Position numbers and translations under genes: made by a program. From the NCBI RefSeq assembly GCF_016741875.1, contig NZ_JAERRF010000008.1, positions 310,001-374,000 on the forward strand: a DNA stretch of 64,000 nt. Direction: 5' to 3'. Each line of letters begins with the position of its first letter. Position 1 is the first letter of the stretch. The notes below the pieces were generated by a model. That model made no database searches and was not told where the DNA came from. It saw only the letters and a program-made list of their open reading frames with translations. Below, in pieces: positions 18,763 to 27,723 of the stretch. This DNA is from Streptomyces coffeae. Its GTDB lineage: Bacteria > Actinomycetota > Actinomycetes > Streptomycetales > Streptomycetaceae.

Positions 18763-19029
18763 CTACGCCCCCTCCTTGAGCACCGTGCGGATCAGCTCCC
18801 GCTGGGCCTCGCTCAGATGCGGGTCGGCGACATGGACCGTACGGCCGTCGATGGTGATCTCGTAGTGGAAGCCGTCCGGGACGCCGCGCGTGGCAGCGGC
18901 GGCGCCCTTCTCGACGGCCTGGTGGGCCAGGGCGGCCAGATGGGTGGCGTCGGGCCGGCCGGAGGTGTCCAGCTCGGCCCGGCGCTCGATTCCGGCGAAT
19001 CCGCCGGTGCGGGTGACGGAAATACGCAT
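18763..19029 (-). CDS. Emfourin-like inhibitor of M4 peptidase
   Basis: An 88-residue protein resembling the protealysin-associated emfourin family: MRISVTRTGGFAGI at the N-terminus, a central GFHYEITIDG strand and an acidic/helical tail. Known members are encoded directly downstream of a protealysin-type M4 peptidase and inhibit it. Here the gene begins 27 bp after the stop of such a peptidase on the same strand, which supports co-expression and the assigned role. It has no signal peptide, so inhibition would be inside the cell or before release. Confidence 0.85.
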   Translation of the reverse strand: MRISVTRTGGFAGIERRAELDTSGRPDATHLAALAHQAVEKGAAAATRGVPDGFHYEITIDGRTVHVADPHLSEAQRELIRTVLKEGA

Positions 19030-19056
19030 GGGTCCATCACTACCCGAGGGCGGGCT

Positions 19057-20142
19057 CTAGCGCGCGCCCACCTGCGTCCGCAGATCCGTGATGCCGACCG
19101 CGGCCCATCCCTCCAGCACCGCCGACTGCTCCTCGCCCTCGCCGTAGCGGGAGTGCGCCGCGGCCACCGTGAGCTGGGCGAAGTCGCTGAACTCGGCGTC
19201 GGAGGCCAGATCGCCGCCGGTGAGCACGTCGTACCAGATCTGTCCGGCGCGCTCCCAGGCGTTGCCGCCGAGGGCCTTGGCGACGAGATAGAAGGCGTGG
19301 TTGGGGATGCCGGAGTTGATGTGGACGCCGCCGTTGTCCCGTGAGGTGTGGACATAGTCGTCCATCGTGCCGGGCTGCGGGTCCTTGCCGAGGACGTCGT
19401 CGTCGTAGGCCGTGCCGGGGGCCTTCATCGAGCGCAGCGCCACCCCGGTGACCCGCTCCGCGAGCAGCCCCTTGCCGATCAGCCAGTCGGCCTCCGCGGC
19501 GGTCTGGCCGAGGACGTGCTGCTTGACCAGCGAGCCGAAGACATCGGACATGGACTCGTTGAGCGCGCCGGACTGGCCGAAGTACTCCAGATTGGCGGTG
19601 TACTGCGTGACGCCGTGGGTGAGCTCGTGGGCCATCACATCGACCGGGATGGTGAAGTCGAGGAAGACCTCGCCGTCCCCGTCGCCGAAGACCATCTGCT
19701 CGCCGTCCCAGAAGGCGTTGTTGTAGTCCTCGCTGTAGTGGACGCTGGCGTTCAGCGGGAGGCCGGAGTCATCGATGGAACGCCTGCCGTACGCCTTGAG
19801 GAACAGCTCGAAGGTGGCGCCCAGACCGTCGTAGGCGCGGTTGACCGACTGGTCCCGGCCGGCCTGGCCGCCCTCGTCGCGCACCTTCTTCCCCGGCAGC
19901 CGTGTCTCGTGCTTGGCGTCGTAGATGGTGCGCTCGGGCTTGTTGGAGGGGGCCCGCTCCACGGTGGTGGTGACCCCGCGGACGGTGGTGATCCGGCGGC
20001 GGGTGCGCTCCAGGGCGTCCCGCTCCAGGGTGCGGCGGGCGGGCTCGGCCACCGCGGGGTCGTCGGCGTGCGAGAGCTTGTCGAGGACGTGCGGCGGCAC
20101 GATCGTGCAGAAGACACTGCGGGAGTTCGGGTTCGCGTCCAT
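19057..20142 (-). CDS. M4-family (protealysin-like) metallopeptidase
   Basis: Thermolysin-superfamily zinc endopeptidase. The zinc motif HELTH lies at residues 172-176, with the third-ligand segment GALNESMSDVFG about 20 residues on and a later VHINSGIPNHAFYL. The N-terminus (RSVFCTIVPPHVLDKL) is the short protealysin-type propeptide rather than a long thermolysin prosequence. There is no signal peptide, as in protealysins. ATG 20142 gives 361 residues; a further 12-residue upstream extension is possible. It forms an operon with the emfourin-like inhibitor. Confidence 0.93.
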   Translation of the reverse strand: MDANPNSRSVFCTIVPPHVLDKLSHADDPAVAEPARRTLERDALERTRRRITTVRGVTTTVERAPSNKPERTIYDAKHETRLPGKKVRDEGGQAGRDQSVNRAYDGLGATFELFLKAYGRRSIDDSGLPLNASVHYSEDYNNAFWDGEQMVFGDGDGEVFLDFTIPVDVMAHELTHGVTQYTANLEYFGQSGALNESMSDVFGSLVKQHVLGQTAAEADWLIGKGLLAERVTGVALRSMKAPGTAYDDDVLGKDPQPGTMDDYVHTSRDNGGVHINSGIPNHAFYLVAKALGGNAWERAGQIWYDVLTGGDLASDAEFSDFAQLTVAAAHSRYGEGEEQSAVLEGWAAVGITDLRTQVGAR

Positions 20143-20312
20143 GCCTGGCAATGTGGCACTGCGCTGTCGAGTTGTCACTCCTTGCGGTCATGATTGATGA
20201 AATCGAGTGGTTGATGGGCATATCCCGGCGGGAGGCGCGCGAGGGATGCCCCGTCCCGCATAGTGATACGGGCCCGCCGGAACCGGGCGTCTCGGTTAGG
20301 CTGCTCTCCATC

Positions 20313-20360
20313 ATGCGTTTCGGGCTGCTTCTTCTTAGCTGCCGCGGCGAGGGCCTGTAG
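20313..20360 (+). CDS. leuA leader peptide (attenuation)
   Basis: Fifteen codons encode MRFGLLLLSCRGEGL. Four consecutive leucine codons include three CTT, which is rare in this GC-rich genome, and a fifth leucine precedes the stop. Its position 106 bp before leuA and the downstream foldable region fit ribosome-mediated attenuation by leucine supply. Such a leader has been described for streptomycete leuA. It is too short to be found by ordinary gene calling. Confidence 0.85.
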   Translation: MRFGLLLLSCRGEGL

Positions 20361-20385
20361 TCGTAGGCCGACCCCCTCCCCGCGG
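20342..20385 (+). promoter_or_regulatory. Putative leuA attenuator hairpin
   Basis: Bases 20342-20353 (ccgcggcgaggg) can pair with 20374-20385 (ccctccccgcgg) over 12 positions with one mismatch. An alternative small stem uses ggcctgtagtcgtaggcc at 20352-20369. The two overlap the end of the leader peptide, so ribosome position could choose between them. No experimental support is visible in the sequence. Confidence 0.55.
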
Positions 20386-20466
20386 AGTTCGGTGTTGCGG
20401 TGATTACGCCCCGTCGGCCGCCCAGTGGACCTTCGTCCAGCGGACTCACGAGGAGCCCTACGCGTC

Positions 20467-22242
20467 ATGACCCACTCCGATACGCCCGGCCGTTCCGTCG
20501 GCCGCCGCACGCCGATCATCGCCGCGACCGTCACCCAGCGCCCCTCCGGGATGCCGGTCCACCGCTACGGCCGCTACGAGGCCGTGGACATCCCCGACCG
20601 CACCTGGCCGGACAACCGCATCACCGTCGCGCCGCGCTGGCTGTCCACCGATCTGCGGGACGGCAACCAGGCGCTGATCGACCCGATGTCCCCGGCCCGC
20701 AAGCGCGAGATGTTCGACCTGCTGGTCCGCATGGGCTACAAGGAGATCGAGGTCGGCTTCCCCTCCTCCGGGCAGACCGACTTCGACTTCGTACGGTCGA
20801 TCATCGAAGAGGGCGCGATCCCCGAGGACGTGACGATCTCCGTCCTGACCCAGGCGCGCGAGGAGCTGATCGAGCGCACCGTGGAGTCGCTGCGCGGCGC
20901 CCACCGGGCCACCGTGCACCTGTACAACGCGACCGCCCCGGTCTTCCGCCGGGTGGTCTTCCGCGGCAGCCGTGACCAGGTCAAGCAGATCGCGGTGGAC
21001 GGCACCCGGCTGGTGATGGAGTACGCCGAGAAGATCCTGGACGACCGGACGGCCTTCGGCTACCAGTACAGCCCGGAGATCTTCACCGACACCGAGCTGG
21101 ACTTCGCGCTGGAGGTCTGCGAGGGCGTGATGGACGTCTGGCAGCCCGAGGAGGGGCGCGAGATCATCCTGAATCTGCCCGCCACCGTCGAGCGCTCCAC
21201 CCCCTCCACCCACGCCGACCGCTTCGAGTGGATGTCGCGCCATCTGTCCCGGCGCGAGCACATCTGTCTGTCGGTGCACCCGCACAACGACCGCGGCACC
21301 GCCGTCGCCGCCGCCGAGCTGGCGATCATGGCGGGGGCCGACCGGATCGAGGGCTGTCTGTTCGGGCAGGGCGAGCGCACCGGCAATGTCGACCTGGTGA
21401 CGCTGGGCATGAACCTGTTCTCCCAGGGCGTCGACCCGCAGATCGACTTCTCGCAGATCGACGAGATCCGTCGCACCGCCGAGTACTGCAACCAGATGGA
21501 GATCCACCCGCGCCACCCCTACGCGGGCGATCTGGTCTACACCTCCTTCTCCGGCTCCCACCAGGACGCCATCAAGAAGGGGTTCGAGGCGATGGACGCC
21601 CGCGCGGCCGAGCAGGGCAAGAGCGTGGACGACATCGAGTGGGAGGTCCCCTACCTGCCCATCGACCCCAAGGACGTCGGCCGCTCCTACGAGGCCGTCA
21701 TCCGGGTGAACTCCCAGTCCGGCAAGGGCGGCATCGCCTATGTCCTGAAGAACGGCCACAACCTGGATCTGCCGCGGCGGATGCAGATCGAGTTCTCCAG
21801 GACGATTCAGGCCAAGACGGATGCCGAGGGCGGCGAGGTCACCCCGGCCCAGATCTGGTCGGTCTTCCAGGACGAGTACCTGCCGACGGACGACAACCAG
21901 TGGGGCGGGATCTCACTGCGCTCGGCGCAGACCTCCACCACCACCGAGGGCACCGACGCGCTCACCGTCGAGGCCGTCGTGGACGGCGCCGAGGTGGTGC
22001 TGACCGGCTCCGGCAATGGTCCGCTGGCCGCCTTCTTCGACGCCCTGGCCTCGATCGACGTGGACGTCAGGCTGCTGGACTACACCGAGCACACGCTGAG
22101 CGAGGGTGCCGCGGCGCAGGCCGCCGCGTACATCGAATGCGCGATCGACGGCAAGGTGCTGTGGGGCGTGGGGATCGACGCCAACATCGTGCGCGCCTCC
22201 CTCAAGGCGGTTGTCTCGGCGGTCAACCGGGCCCGCCGCTGA
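20467..22242 (+). CDS. leuA: 2-isopropylmalate synthase
   Basis: Catalyses acetyl-CoA plus 2-oxoisovalerate to 2-isopropylmalate, the first committed step of leucine synthesis. The HMGL-like TIM barrel shows LSTDLRDGNQ (metal-binding Asp) and SVHPHNDRGT (metal His). The C-terminal LeuA regulatory domain (about residues 450-590) binds leucine for feedback inhibition. Its 591 residues match the long (type 2, actinobacterial) enzyme. ATG 20467 has GAGGAG about 10 bases upstream. Expression is probably tuned by the leader peptide at 20313. Confidence 0.97.
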   Translation: MTHSDTPGRSVGRRTPIIAATVTQRPSGMPVHRYGRYEAVDIPDRTWPDNRITVAPRWLSTDLRDGNQALIDPMSPARKREMFDLLVRMGYKEIEVGFPSSGQTDFDFVRSIIEEGAIPEDVTISVLTQAREELIERTVESLRGAHRATVHLYNATAPVFRRVVFRGSRDQVKQIAVDGTRLVMEYAEKILDDRTAFGYQYSPEIFTDTELDFALEVCEGVMDVWQPEEGREIILNLPATVERSTPSTHADRFEWMSRHLSRREHICLSVHPHNDRGTAVAAAELAIMAGADRIEGCLFGQGERTGNVDLVTLGMNLFSQGVDPQIDFSQIDEIRRTAEYCNQMEIHPRHPYAGDLVYTSFSGSHQDAIKKGFEAMDARAAEQGKSVDDIEWEVPYLPIDPKDVGRSYEAVIRVNSQSGKGGIAYVLKNGHNLDLPRRMQIEFSRTIQAKTDAEGGEVTPAQIWSVFQDEYLPTDDNQWGGISLRSAQTSTTTEGTDALTVEAVVDGAEVVLTGSGNGPLAAFFDALASIDVDVRLLDYTEHTLSEGAAAQAAAYIECAIDGKVLWGVGIDANIVRASLKAVVSAVNRARR

Positions 22243-22433
22243 GCGCTCCGCGGGAAATGCCGCGAGGTGCGGTCGTTCGTCCGCGGCTGCGTCGTGGCTG
22301 AGGGCTCGCCGCCAGGGCCGATCGGCCCATCGGCAAGGGCCGGTTGACCCGTCACCCGCATGGGCCCCGTCCGCCGCCTGAGGTGGGCGGGGCCTCGGGT
22401 TTGGCCTGTTGTCTCCGTTCGGGGTACTGACGT

Positions 22434-22448
22434 CACATCATTGATGTG
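22434..22448. promoter_or_regulatory. 7-1-7 palindrome upstream of the TerB-like gene
   Basis: cacatca-t-tgatgtg is a perfect palindrome and lies between two outer tgacgt/acgtca half-sites (22428-22463). It is 52 bp before the GTG of the TerB-like gene. AT-rich compared with its surroundings, it looks like a regulator site in a promoter. Confidence 0.5.
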
Positions 22449-22500
22449 GCTAGCATCACGTCAACGCGGCAACGCGGCCGAAGCGTTATGGAGGTGTGAC

Positions 22501-23217
22501 GTGGTGCACGCGCGTGCCCGACGAGACCGGGACCTGTGTGTGGTAGGCGTACGCACTCTGTGGCGGACCGTCGGCGACGGCGAGTTCTTCTGTCCCGACT
22601 GCGGAGGCGACCGCAACTACCGCCGCCGCACCGGCCGCCGCCGCATCGTGCTGCTCGGTCTGCCGCTGCTGCCCCGCGGCCCGGTCGCCCCCGTCGTCGA
22701 GTGCGCCGCCTGCGGCGGCCGGTTCGGCACCGAGGTGCTCGACCACCCCACCACCACCCGCTTCTCCGCGATGCTGCGGGACGCCGTGCACACCGTCGCC
22801 CTCGCGGTCCTCGCCGCGGGCGGCACCGACGCGGCCGCGGTCCGCCAGGTCGCGGTCGGCGCGGTCCGCGCGGCCGGGTTCGCCGAGTGCAGCGAGGACC
22901 AGCTCCTCTCGCTCATCGAGGCCCTCGCCGCCGACACCGGCCGCCTCCCCGGCGCCTGCGGGACCGGGGAGCGTGACGGTCTGGACCCGTGCGGCACGGC
23001 TCTGGCCATCGAGCTGCACGAGGCCCTGGAGCCCCTGGCCCCGCATCTGGCCCCCACCGGCCGCGAGGCCATCCTCCTCCAGGGCGCCCGGATCGCGGTC
23101 GCCGACGGCCCCTACCGCCCGGCCGAGCGCGCCGTCCTGGAAACCGTGGGCCGCGCCCTGATGATCGGCCCCGACGACACCGCCCGCCTGCTGGCCGCCA
23201 CCCGCGCGCCCTTCTGA
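22501..23217 (+). CDS. TerB-like protein with zinc ribbon
   Basis: A 238-residue protein. The N-terminal zinc ribbon has CPDCGGD and CAACGG pairs about 35 residues apart. The remaining helical region resembles the TerB (tellurite resistance B) fold, with acidic motifs such as ARIAVADGPYRPAERA. TerB-like proteins are implicated in metal or stress response at the membrane, but the role here is unknown. GTG 22501 is preceded by GGAGG with a 6-base gap. A palindrome at 22434 probably belongs to its promoter. Confidence 0.75.
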   Translation: MVHARARRDRDLCVVGVRTLWRTVGDGEFFCPDCGGDRNYRRRTGRRRIVLLGLPLLPRGPVAPVVECAACGGRFGTEVLDHPTTTRFSAMLRDAVHTVALAVLAAGGTDAAAVRQVAVGAVRAAGFAECSEDQLLSLIEALAADTGRLPGACGTGERDGLDPCGTALAIELHEALEPLAPHLAPTGREAILLQGARIAVADGPYRPAERAVLETVGRALMIGPDDTARLLAATRAPF

Positions 23218-23227
23218 CCGCCGAGGG

Positions 23228-23251
23228 CGGTTACTCCCCGGGGAGTAACCG
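23228..23251. promoter_or_regulatory. Perfect 24-bp palindrome before the MMPL gene
   Basis: Bases 23228-23251 equal their own reverse complement; the core is ttactccccggggagtaa. It lies 85 bp before the MMPL start and 11 bp after the TerB-like stop. TTACTC/GAGTAA half-sites are typical of TetR-family operators, so a repressor site is the first guess; no TetR gene lies in the window. Confidence 0.65.
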
Positions 23252-23335
23252 GGGCTCCTCCGCCACCGCCGCAGTAGCCGGTATCTCCCTCGCGCGCGCG
23301 ACGATTCGGGCCCGTGGCGGCGGAAGTCTGGGGGC

Positions 23336-25498
23336 ATGAAGACCACATCGCCGCGCATGCAGAGCGCGCCGAACGAACCGCCGGGGCCCGCCTCCGGCAG
23401 CCGCCGGGCCCTGCCCTGGGCCGCGATCGGCGCCTGGGTGCTGCTGCTTCTCGTCGCCGTGCCGTTCGCCGGGAAGCTGGAGGACGTCAAACGGAACACC
23501 GTCGTCGACTATCTGCCGGCGGGGGCCGACTCCACCCAGGTGGCACAGCTCCAGGAGGAGCTGCCCGGCGGGGACACCACCGACCTCGTGCTCGTCTACC
23601 ACCGCGACGGCGGGCTGACCCGGGCCGACCGCGGGGCGGCGGGCGCGCAGGTGGCCGAGGTGGCGCGGGAGCACGAGCTGGTGGGCCGGAAGGCCCCGCG
23701 CGGGATTCCGTCCAAGGACGGTACGACCGTGATGTATCCGGTGGCGCTCACCGGGCTGAAGGACGCGAAGGTGCGGGCGGACGCCGTCCGGGAGATCCGC
23801 GACGGAATCGCGGAGCGTCCGGAGGGACTGAGCGTGCGGGTCGGCGGCCCCGGGGCGCTGGCGGCCGACTCGCAGGAGGTGTTCGCCTCCACCGACGGCA
23901 CCCTGATGATCGCCACCGCCGCCGTGGTCGCCGTGCTGCTGATCCTCACCTACCGCAGCCCATTCCTGTGGCTGATCCCGCTGGGGGTGGTCGGCGTCGC
24001 CGCGATGGCCGCGATGGGTGTCGTCTACGGGCTCGTCGAGGGCTTCGACCTCGTCGTCACCGGTATGAGTTCCTCGATCATGACCGTCCTGGTCTTCGGC
24101 GCGGGCACCGACTACGCCCTGCTGATCGTGTCCCGCTACCGCGAGGAACTGCGCCGCCACCGGGCCCCGTACGACGCGATGCGCCAGGCCCTGCGCGGCT
24201 GCGGCCCGGCGGTGCTCGCCTCCAGCGGGACCGTCGCCGCCGGGCTGCTGTGTCTGCTCGCCGCCGACCTCAACAGCAGCAGCGGACTCGGGCCGGTCGG
24301 TGCGGTCGGTGTGGTGTGCGCGCTGGCCGCGATGATGACGCTGCTGCCCGCGGTGCTGGTGCTGCTGGGCCGCCGGGTGTTCTGGCCGCTGATCCCGGTG
24401 TACGGCAGCGAGCCGCGCGCCCGGCGCGGTCTGTTCGAGGCGATGGGCACATCGGCGCGGCGCAGGCCCGGTGTGGTGCTGCTCGGCGGCACCGCGCTGC
24501 TGGGCGCGCTCGCGCTCGGCGTCCTCGCGCTGCCCGGCAACCTCAAGCAGACCGACACCTTCACCGACAAGCCCGAGTCCGTGGTCGCGACGGAGACGCT
24601 CGCCCGCGCCTACCCGGGCGCCGGCAGCCAGCCCATCAGCGTGCTGGCACACACCGCGCGGGCGGATCAGGTGCTGGAACGGGCGCGCGGCACCGAAGGC
24701 GTCGCGAACGCGACCCGGGGCCGCAGCGGCGGAGGCTGGACCGAGATCGACGTCTTCGCCAAGGGCGCCCCGCAGTCGGCGGAGGAGACCGCCACCCTCC
24801 ACGCCCTGCGCTCCGGTCTCGACCGCGTCGAGGGCGCGGGCGCGCTGGTCGGCGGACCCAGCGCCCAGCAGCTCGATCTGGAGGACACCAACACCCGCGA
24901 CCGGATGCTCGTCATCCCGCTGGTGCTCATCGCCGTGCTGCTGATCCTGGCGGCCCTGCTGCGCAGCCTGGTCGCACCGCTGGTGCTGGTGGTGGCCGTG
25001 GTGGCGGTGTGGGGCGCGGCCATGGGGCTCGGCGGGCTGGTCTTCGAACCGGTCTTCGGCTTCGCGGGGACCGATCCCGGGCTGCCGCTGCTGTCGTTCG
25101 TCTTCCTGGTCGCCCTCGGCGTCGACTACGGCATCTTCCTGATGCACCGGATGCGGGAGGAGGCACTGCGCGGGGCCGGGGTCGAGGAGGCCGCCGTCAC
25201 CGCGCTGCGGACCACCGGCGGGGTGATCGCCTCGGCGGGGGTGGTGCTGGCCGCGACCTTCGCGGTGCTGGCCACCCTGCCGCTGGTGATGCTCGTCGAG
25301 ATGGGCTTCATCGTGGCGGTCGGCGTGCTGCTCGACACCTTCCTCGTCCGGACCTATCTGGTGACCTCGGCCGGCGTGCTGCTGAAGCGGTGGGTGTGGT
25401 GGCCGGGGGCGCTCTTCCGCCGGGCGTCGGCCCCCGCGGGTCCGGTCGCCGCTGCCGGGCCCCGGCCCGAACCGGCCGAACCGGCCGTACGGGGCTAG
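23336..25498 (+). CDS. MMPL/RND-family transporter
   Basis: A 720-residue inner-membrane transporter of the MMPL group of RND proteins, which export lipids or small molecules using proton motive force. It shows the two-fold internal repeat: TM1, an extracellular loop, TM2-6, then TM7, a loop and TM8-12. The paired membrane motifs GTDYALLIVSRYREEL and GVDYGIFLMHRMREEA each carry the Asp-Tyr used for proton coupling. ATG 23336 starts just before TM1. A two-component system follows on the same strand. Confidence 0.9.
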   Translation: MKTTSPRMQSAPNEPPGPASGSRRALPWAAIGAWVLLLLVAVPFAGKLEDVKRNTVVDYLPAGADSTQVAQLQEELPGGDTTDLVLVYHRDGGLTRADRGAAGAQVAEVAREHELVGRKAPRGIPSKDGTTVMYPVALTGLKDAKVRADAVREIRDGIAERPEGLSVRVGGPGALAADSQEVFASTDGTLMIATAAVVAVLLILTYRSPFLWLIPLGVVGVAAMAAMGVVYGLVEGFDLVVTGMSSSIMTVLVFGAGTDYALLIVSRYREELRRHRAPYDAMRQALRGCGPAVLASSGTVAAGLLCLLAADLNSSSGLGPVGAVGVVCALAAMMTLLPAVLVLLGRRVFWPLIPVYGSEPRARRGLFEAMGTSARRRPGVVLLGGTALLGALALGVLALPGNLKQTDTFTDKPESVVATETLARAYPGAGSQPISVLAHTARADQVLERARGTEGVANATRGRSGGGWTEIDVFAKGAPQSAEETATLHALRSGLDRVEGAGALVGGPSAQQLDLEDTNTRDRMLVIPLVLIAVLLILAALLRSLVAPLVLVVAVVAVWGAAMGLGGLVFEPVFGFAGTDPGLPLLSFVFLVALGVDYGIFLMHRMREEALRGAGVEEAAVTALRTTGGVIASAGVVLAATFAVLATLPLVMLVEMGFIVAVGVLLDTFLVRTYLVTSAGVLLKRWVWWPGALFRRASAPAGPVAAAGPRPEPAEPAVRG

Positions 25499-25537
25499 CG
25501 CCCGCCCCGGGGCTCGGACCGACCGCACTGGGGGCGG

Positions 25538-25584
25538 CCGGTCCGGGCCCCGGGCCCGCTCCGTGAACGCGGGCCGGACCGGCC
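25538..25584 (+). terminator. GC-rich inverted repeat after the MMPL gene
   Basis: ggccggtccg at 25538-25547 pairs with cggaccggcc at 25575-25584 around a very GC-rich interior. It lies between the MMPL stop and the histidine kinase start and may terminate the transporter transcript. Confidence 0.45.
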
Positions 25585-25621
25585 CTGGTCCGGCCCCGGA
25601 CCGATCCCCGAGGATGGAGCC

Positions 25622-26974
25622 GTGTCCGCTCACCCCACGCCCTCCCACCCGCACCGTCCGGTGCGCCGGCTGCCCGGGTGGCCCCCGATGTGGACGGCGT
25701 TGCACGCCCTGCACCACGGCAGGCGGTCGGCCGAGACCCGTGCCGAGGCCCGGTCGCGGCGGCGCGTCGACGCCGCGATCGCCGGTGCCGTACTCGCCGT
25801 GCAGTGCGCCCTGGCCCTGGTCAACCTCGGCCACAACGGCCACCGTCCGGACGCGCTGGGCTGGTTGCTGCTCATCGGCAGCGCCGCGGTGCTGGTCGGG
25901 CGGCGGCACAGCCCCATGCTGGTGACCGCGGCCGTGGTGTTCATGGTCGGCCCGTACCACGCCCTGGACAACGTGCACATCGCCGTTGTCCCGGCCGGGC
26001 TGCTCGCCGTCTACACCCTCGCCGTGATCGGGCCGCCGCTGCGGTCCTTCCTCACCGTCTCCCTGGTCATCGCGATCATGGTGACGGTCATGGCGCTGCG
26101 CGCCGAAGCGCACGCCGGAATCGAGATGCTGCGCAGCTCCGGCTGGGTGCTGTCGGTCGTGGTGATCGGCGAGGCGGTGCGGATCCACCGCAAGTACATC
26201 GCGGCGATCCTGGAGCGGGCCGAACGCGCCGAGCGGACCCGCGAGGAGGAGGCGGCCCGCCGGGTCGCCGAGGAGCGGCTGCGGATCGCCCGCGATCTGC
26301 ACGATCTGCTCGCGCACAGCATCACCGTCATCGGTGTCCAGACCTCGGTCGCCGCGCATGTGCTGATCGCCGACCCGGAGCGGCTCGACCGCGAGGCGCT
26401 GTCCACCGCGCTCGACGGGATCTCCGACACCTGCCGGGACGCTCGCGCCGAACTGCGCGCCACCCTCCAGGTGTTGCGGGGGGACGAGGGCGACAGCACG
26501 GGAGACCGGAGCGGCGAGGACACCGACGCCATCGCGCCGCCGCCGGGACTCGCGGGCCTGGCCGATCTGGCCGCGGCGGCGGAGGCGGCGGGCGTACGTG
26601 TCGAACTCGCTGTCGGGGTGGCCGCGGGGGATCTGTCGCCCGCGGTGGGCGCGGCGGCGTACCGGATCGTGCAGGAGGCGCTGACGAACGCGGTACGGCA
26701 CGCCCCACGCACCCGAGTGCGGATCACCCTGGTCCGGGAGGAGACGGCGCTCAGCGTCTCCGCCGTGGACGACGGCCCGGCGGACGGGGGGACACCGGAT
26801 GACGGGTCCGAGCCGGGCCATGGCATCGTCGGTATGCGCGAACGCGCCCGCAGTGTGGCCGGAACCCTGACCGCCGGGCCGCGCGAGGACGCCCCCGGCT
26901 TCGCCGTTCGCGCGGCATTGCCCTGCGGCAAGGCCGGTTCCGTCCCCGTGACCTCCCTGGAGACCACCCCATGA
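25622..26974 (+). CDS. Sensor histidine kinase (NarL-type pair)
   Basis: Membrane sensor kinase of the HisKA_3 (NarX/DesK) class. About five hydrophobic segments cover residues 55-185, then a coiled-coil linker and the dimerisation motif IARDLHDLLAHSITVIG with phospho-acceptor His227, and a HATPase_c domain ending in GHGIVGMRERARSV. Length is 450 residues. The stop overlaps the regulator's ATG (ATGA), so the pair is co-translated. The signal is unknown; the adjacent MMPL transporter is a possible target. Confidence 0.9.
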   Translation: MSAHPTPSHPHRPVRRLPGWPPMWTALHALHHGRRSAETRAEARSRRRVDAAIAGAVLAVQCALALVNLGHNGHRPDALGWLLLIGSAAVLVGRRHSPMLVTAAVVFMVGPYHALDNVHIAVVPAGLLAVYTLAVIGPPLRSFLTVSLVIAIMVTVMALRAEAHAGIEMLRSSGWVLSVVVIGEAVRIHRKYIAAILERAERAERTREEEAARRVAEERLRIARDLHDLLAHSITVIGVQTSVAAHVLIADPERLDREALSTALDGISDTCRDARAELRATLQVLRGDEGDSTGDRSGEDTDAIAPPPGLAGLADLAAAAEAAGVRVELAVGVAAGDLSPAVGAAAYRIVQEALTNAVRHAPRTRVRITLVREETALSVSAVDDGPADGGTPDDGSEPGHGIVGMRERARSVAGTLTAGPREDAPGFAVRAALPCGKAGSVPVTSLETTP

Positions 26975-27714
26975 GCCCGAGCGACGCCAGTGCCCCGGCC
27001 GGACCGGCCGCCCCGCCGATCCGGGTGCTGCTCGCCGACGACCAGACGCTCGTCCGCTCCGCCTTCGCGATGCTCGTCGACTCCGCGCGGGACATGGAGG
27101 TGGTCGGCCAGGCGGGCACCGGCCGCCAGGCCGTCGAACTCGCCCGTACCGCCCGCGCCGACCTCGTGGTGATGGACGTCCGGATGCCCGACCTCGACGG
27201 TATCGAGGCCACCCGGCGCATCGCCGCGGACGAGGACCTCGCCGGGGTCAGGATCCTCGTCCTGACCACGTACGACACCGATGAGCACATCGTGGAGGCG
27301 CTGCGCGCGGGCGCGTCCGGGTTTCTGGTGAAGGACACCCGGCCCGCGGAACTCCTGGACGCCATACGGACCGTGGCGGCGGGGGAGTCCCTGCTGTCGC
27401 CCGGTCCGACCGCTCGGCTGATCGCGCGGGTGCTGCGCGCCCCGTCCGCCCCGGCGCCCGGCGTTCCGGGGCCCGGGGCGCTGGCGGCGCTGTCGGAGCG
27501 GGAGCGCCAGGTGCTCACCCTCGTCGCGCGCGGGCTGAACAACGCCGAGGCGGCGGGGGCGCTCGGACTCTCACCGCTCACCACCAAGACGCATGTCAGC
27601 CGGATCATGGGCAAGCTGGGCGCCCGGGACCGGGCCCAACTGGTCATCACCGCCTATGAGTCGGGCCTGGTCACTCCGTCCGGCTCCAGCCCTCAGCCCT
27701 CCTCGGGAGCCTGA
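26971..27714 (+). CDS. NarL/LuxR-type response regulator
   Basis: Receiver domain (residues about 15-130) with phospho-acceptor Asp69 in LVVMDVRMPD and conserved Lys in FLVKDTRP. A C-terminal LuxR helix-turn-helix follows (LSERERQVLTLVARGLNNAE, then TTKTHVSRIMGKLGARDR). Partner of the overlapping sensor kinase. Length is 247 residues. Confidence 0.93.
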   Translation: MSPSDASAPAGPAAPPIRVLLADDQTLVRSAFAMLVDSARDMEVVGQAGTGRQAVELARTARADLVVMDVRMPDLDGIEATRRIAADEDLAGVRILVLTTYDTDEHIVEALRAGASGFLVKDTRPAELLDAIRTVAAGESLLSPGPTARLIARVLRAPSAPAPGVPGPGALAALSERERQVLTLVARGLNNAEAAGALGLSPLTTKTHVSRIMGKLGARDRAQLVITAYESGLVTPSGSSPQPSSGA

Positions 27715-27723
27715 GGGCGTCCA

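Noticed and set aside
23231..26821. 1196-codon minus-strand frame across the MMPL and kinase genes
   Set aside because: Arg/Gln/His-rich shadow with no recognisable domain, opposite two clear plus-strand genes.
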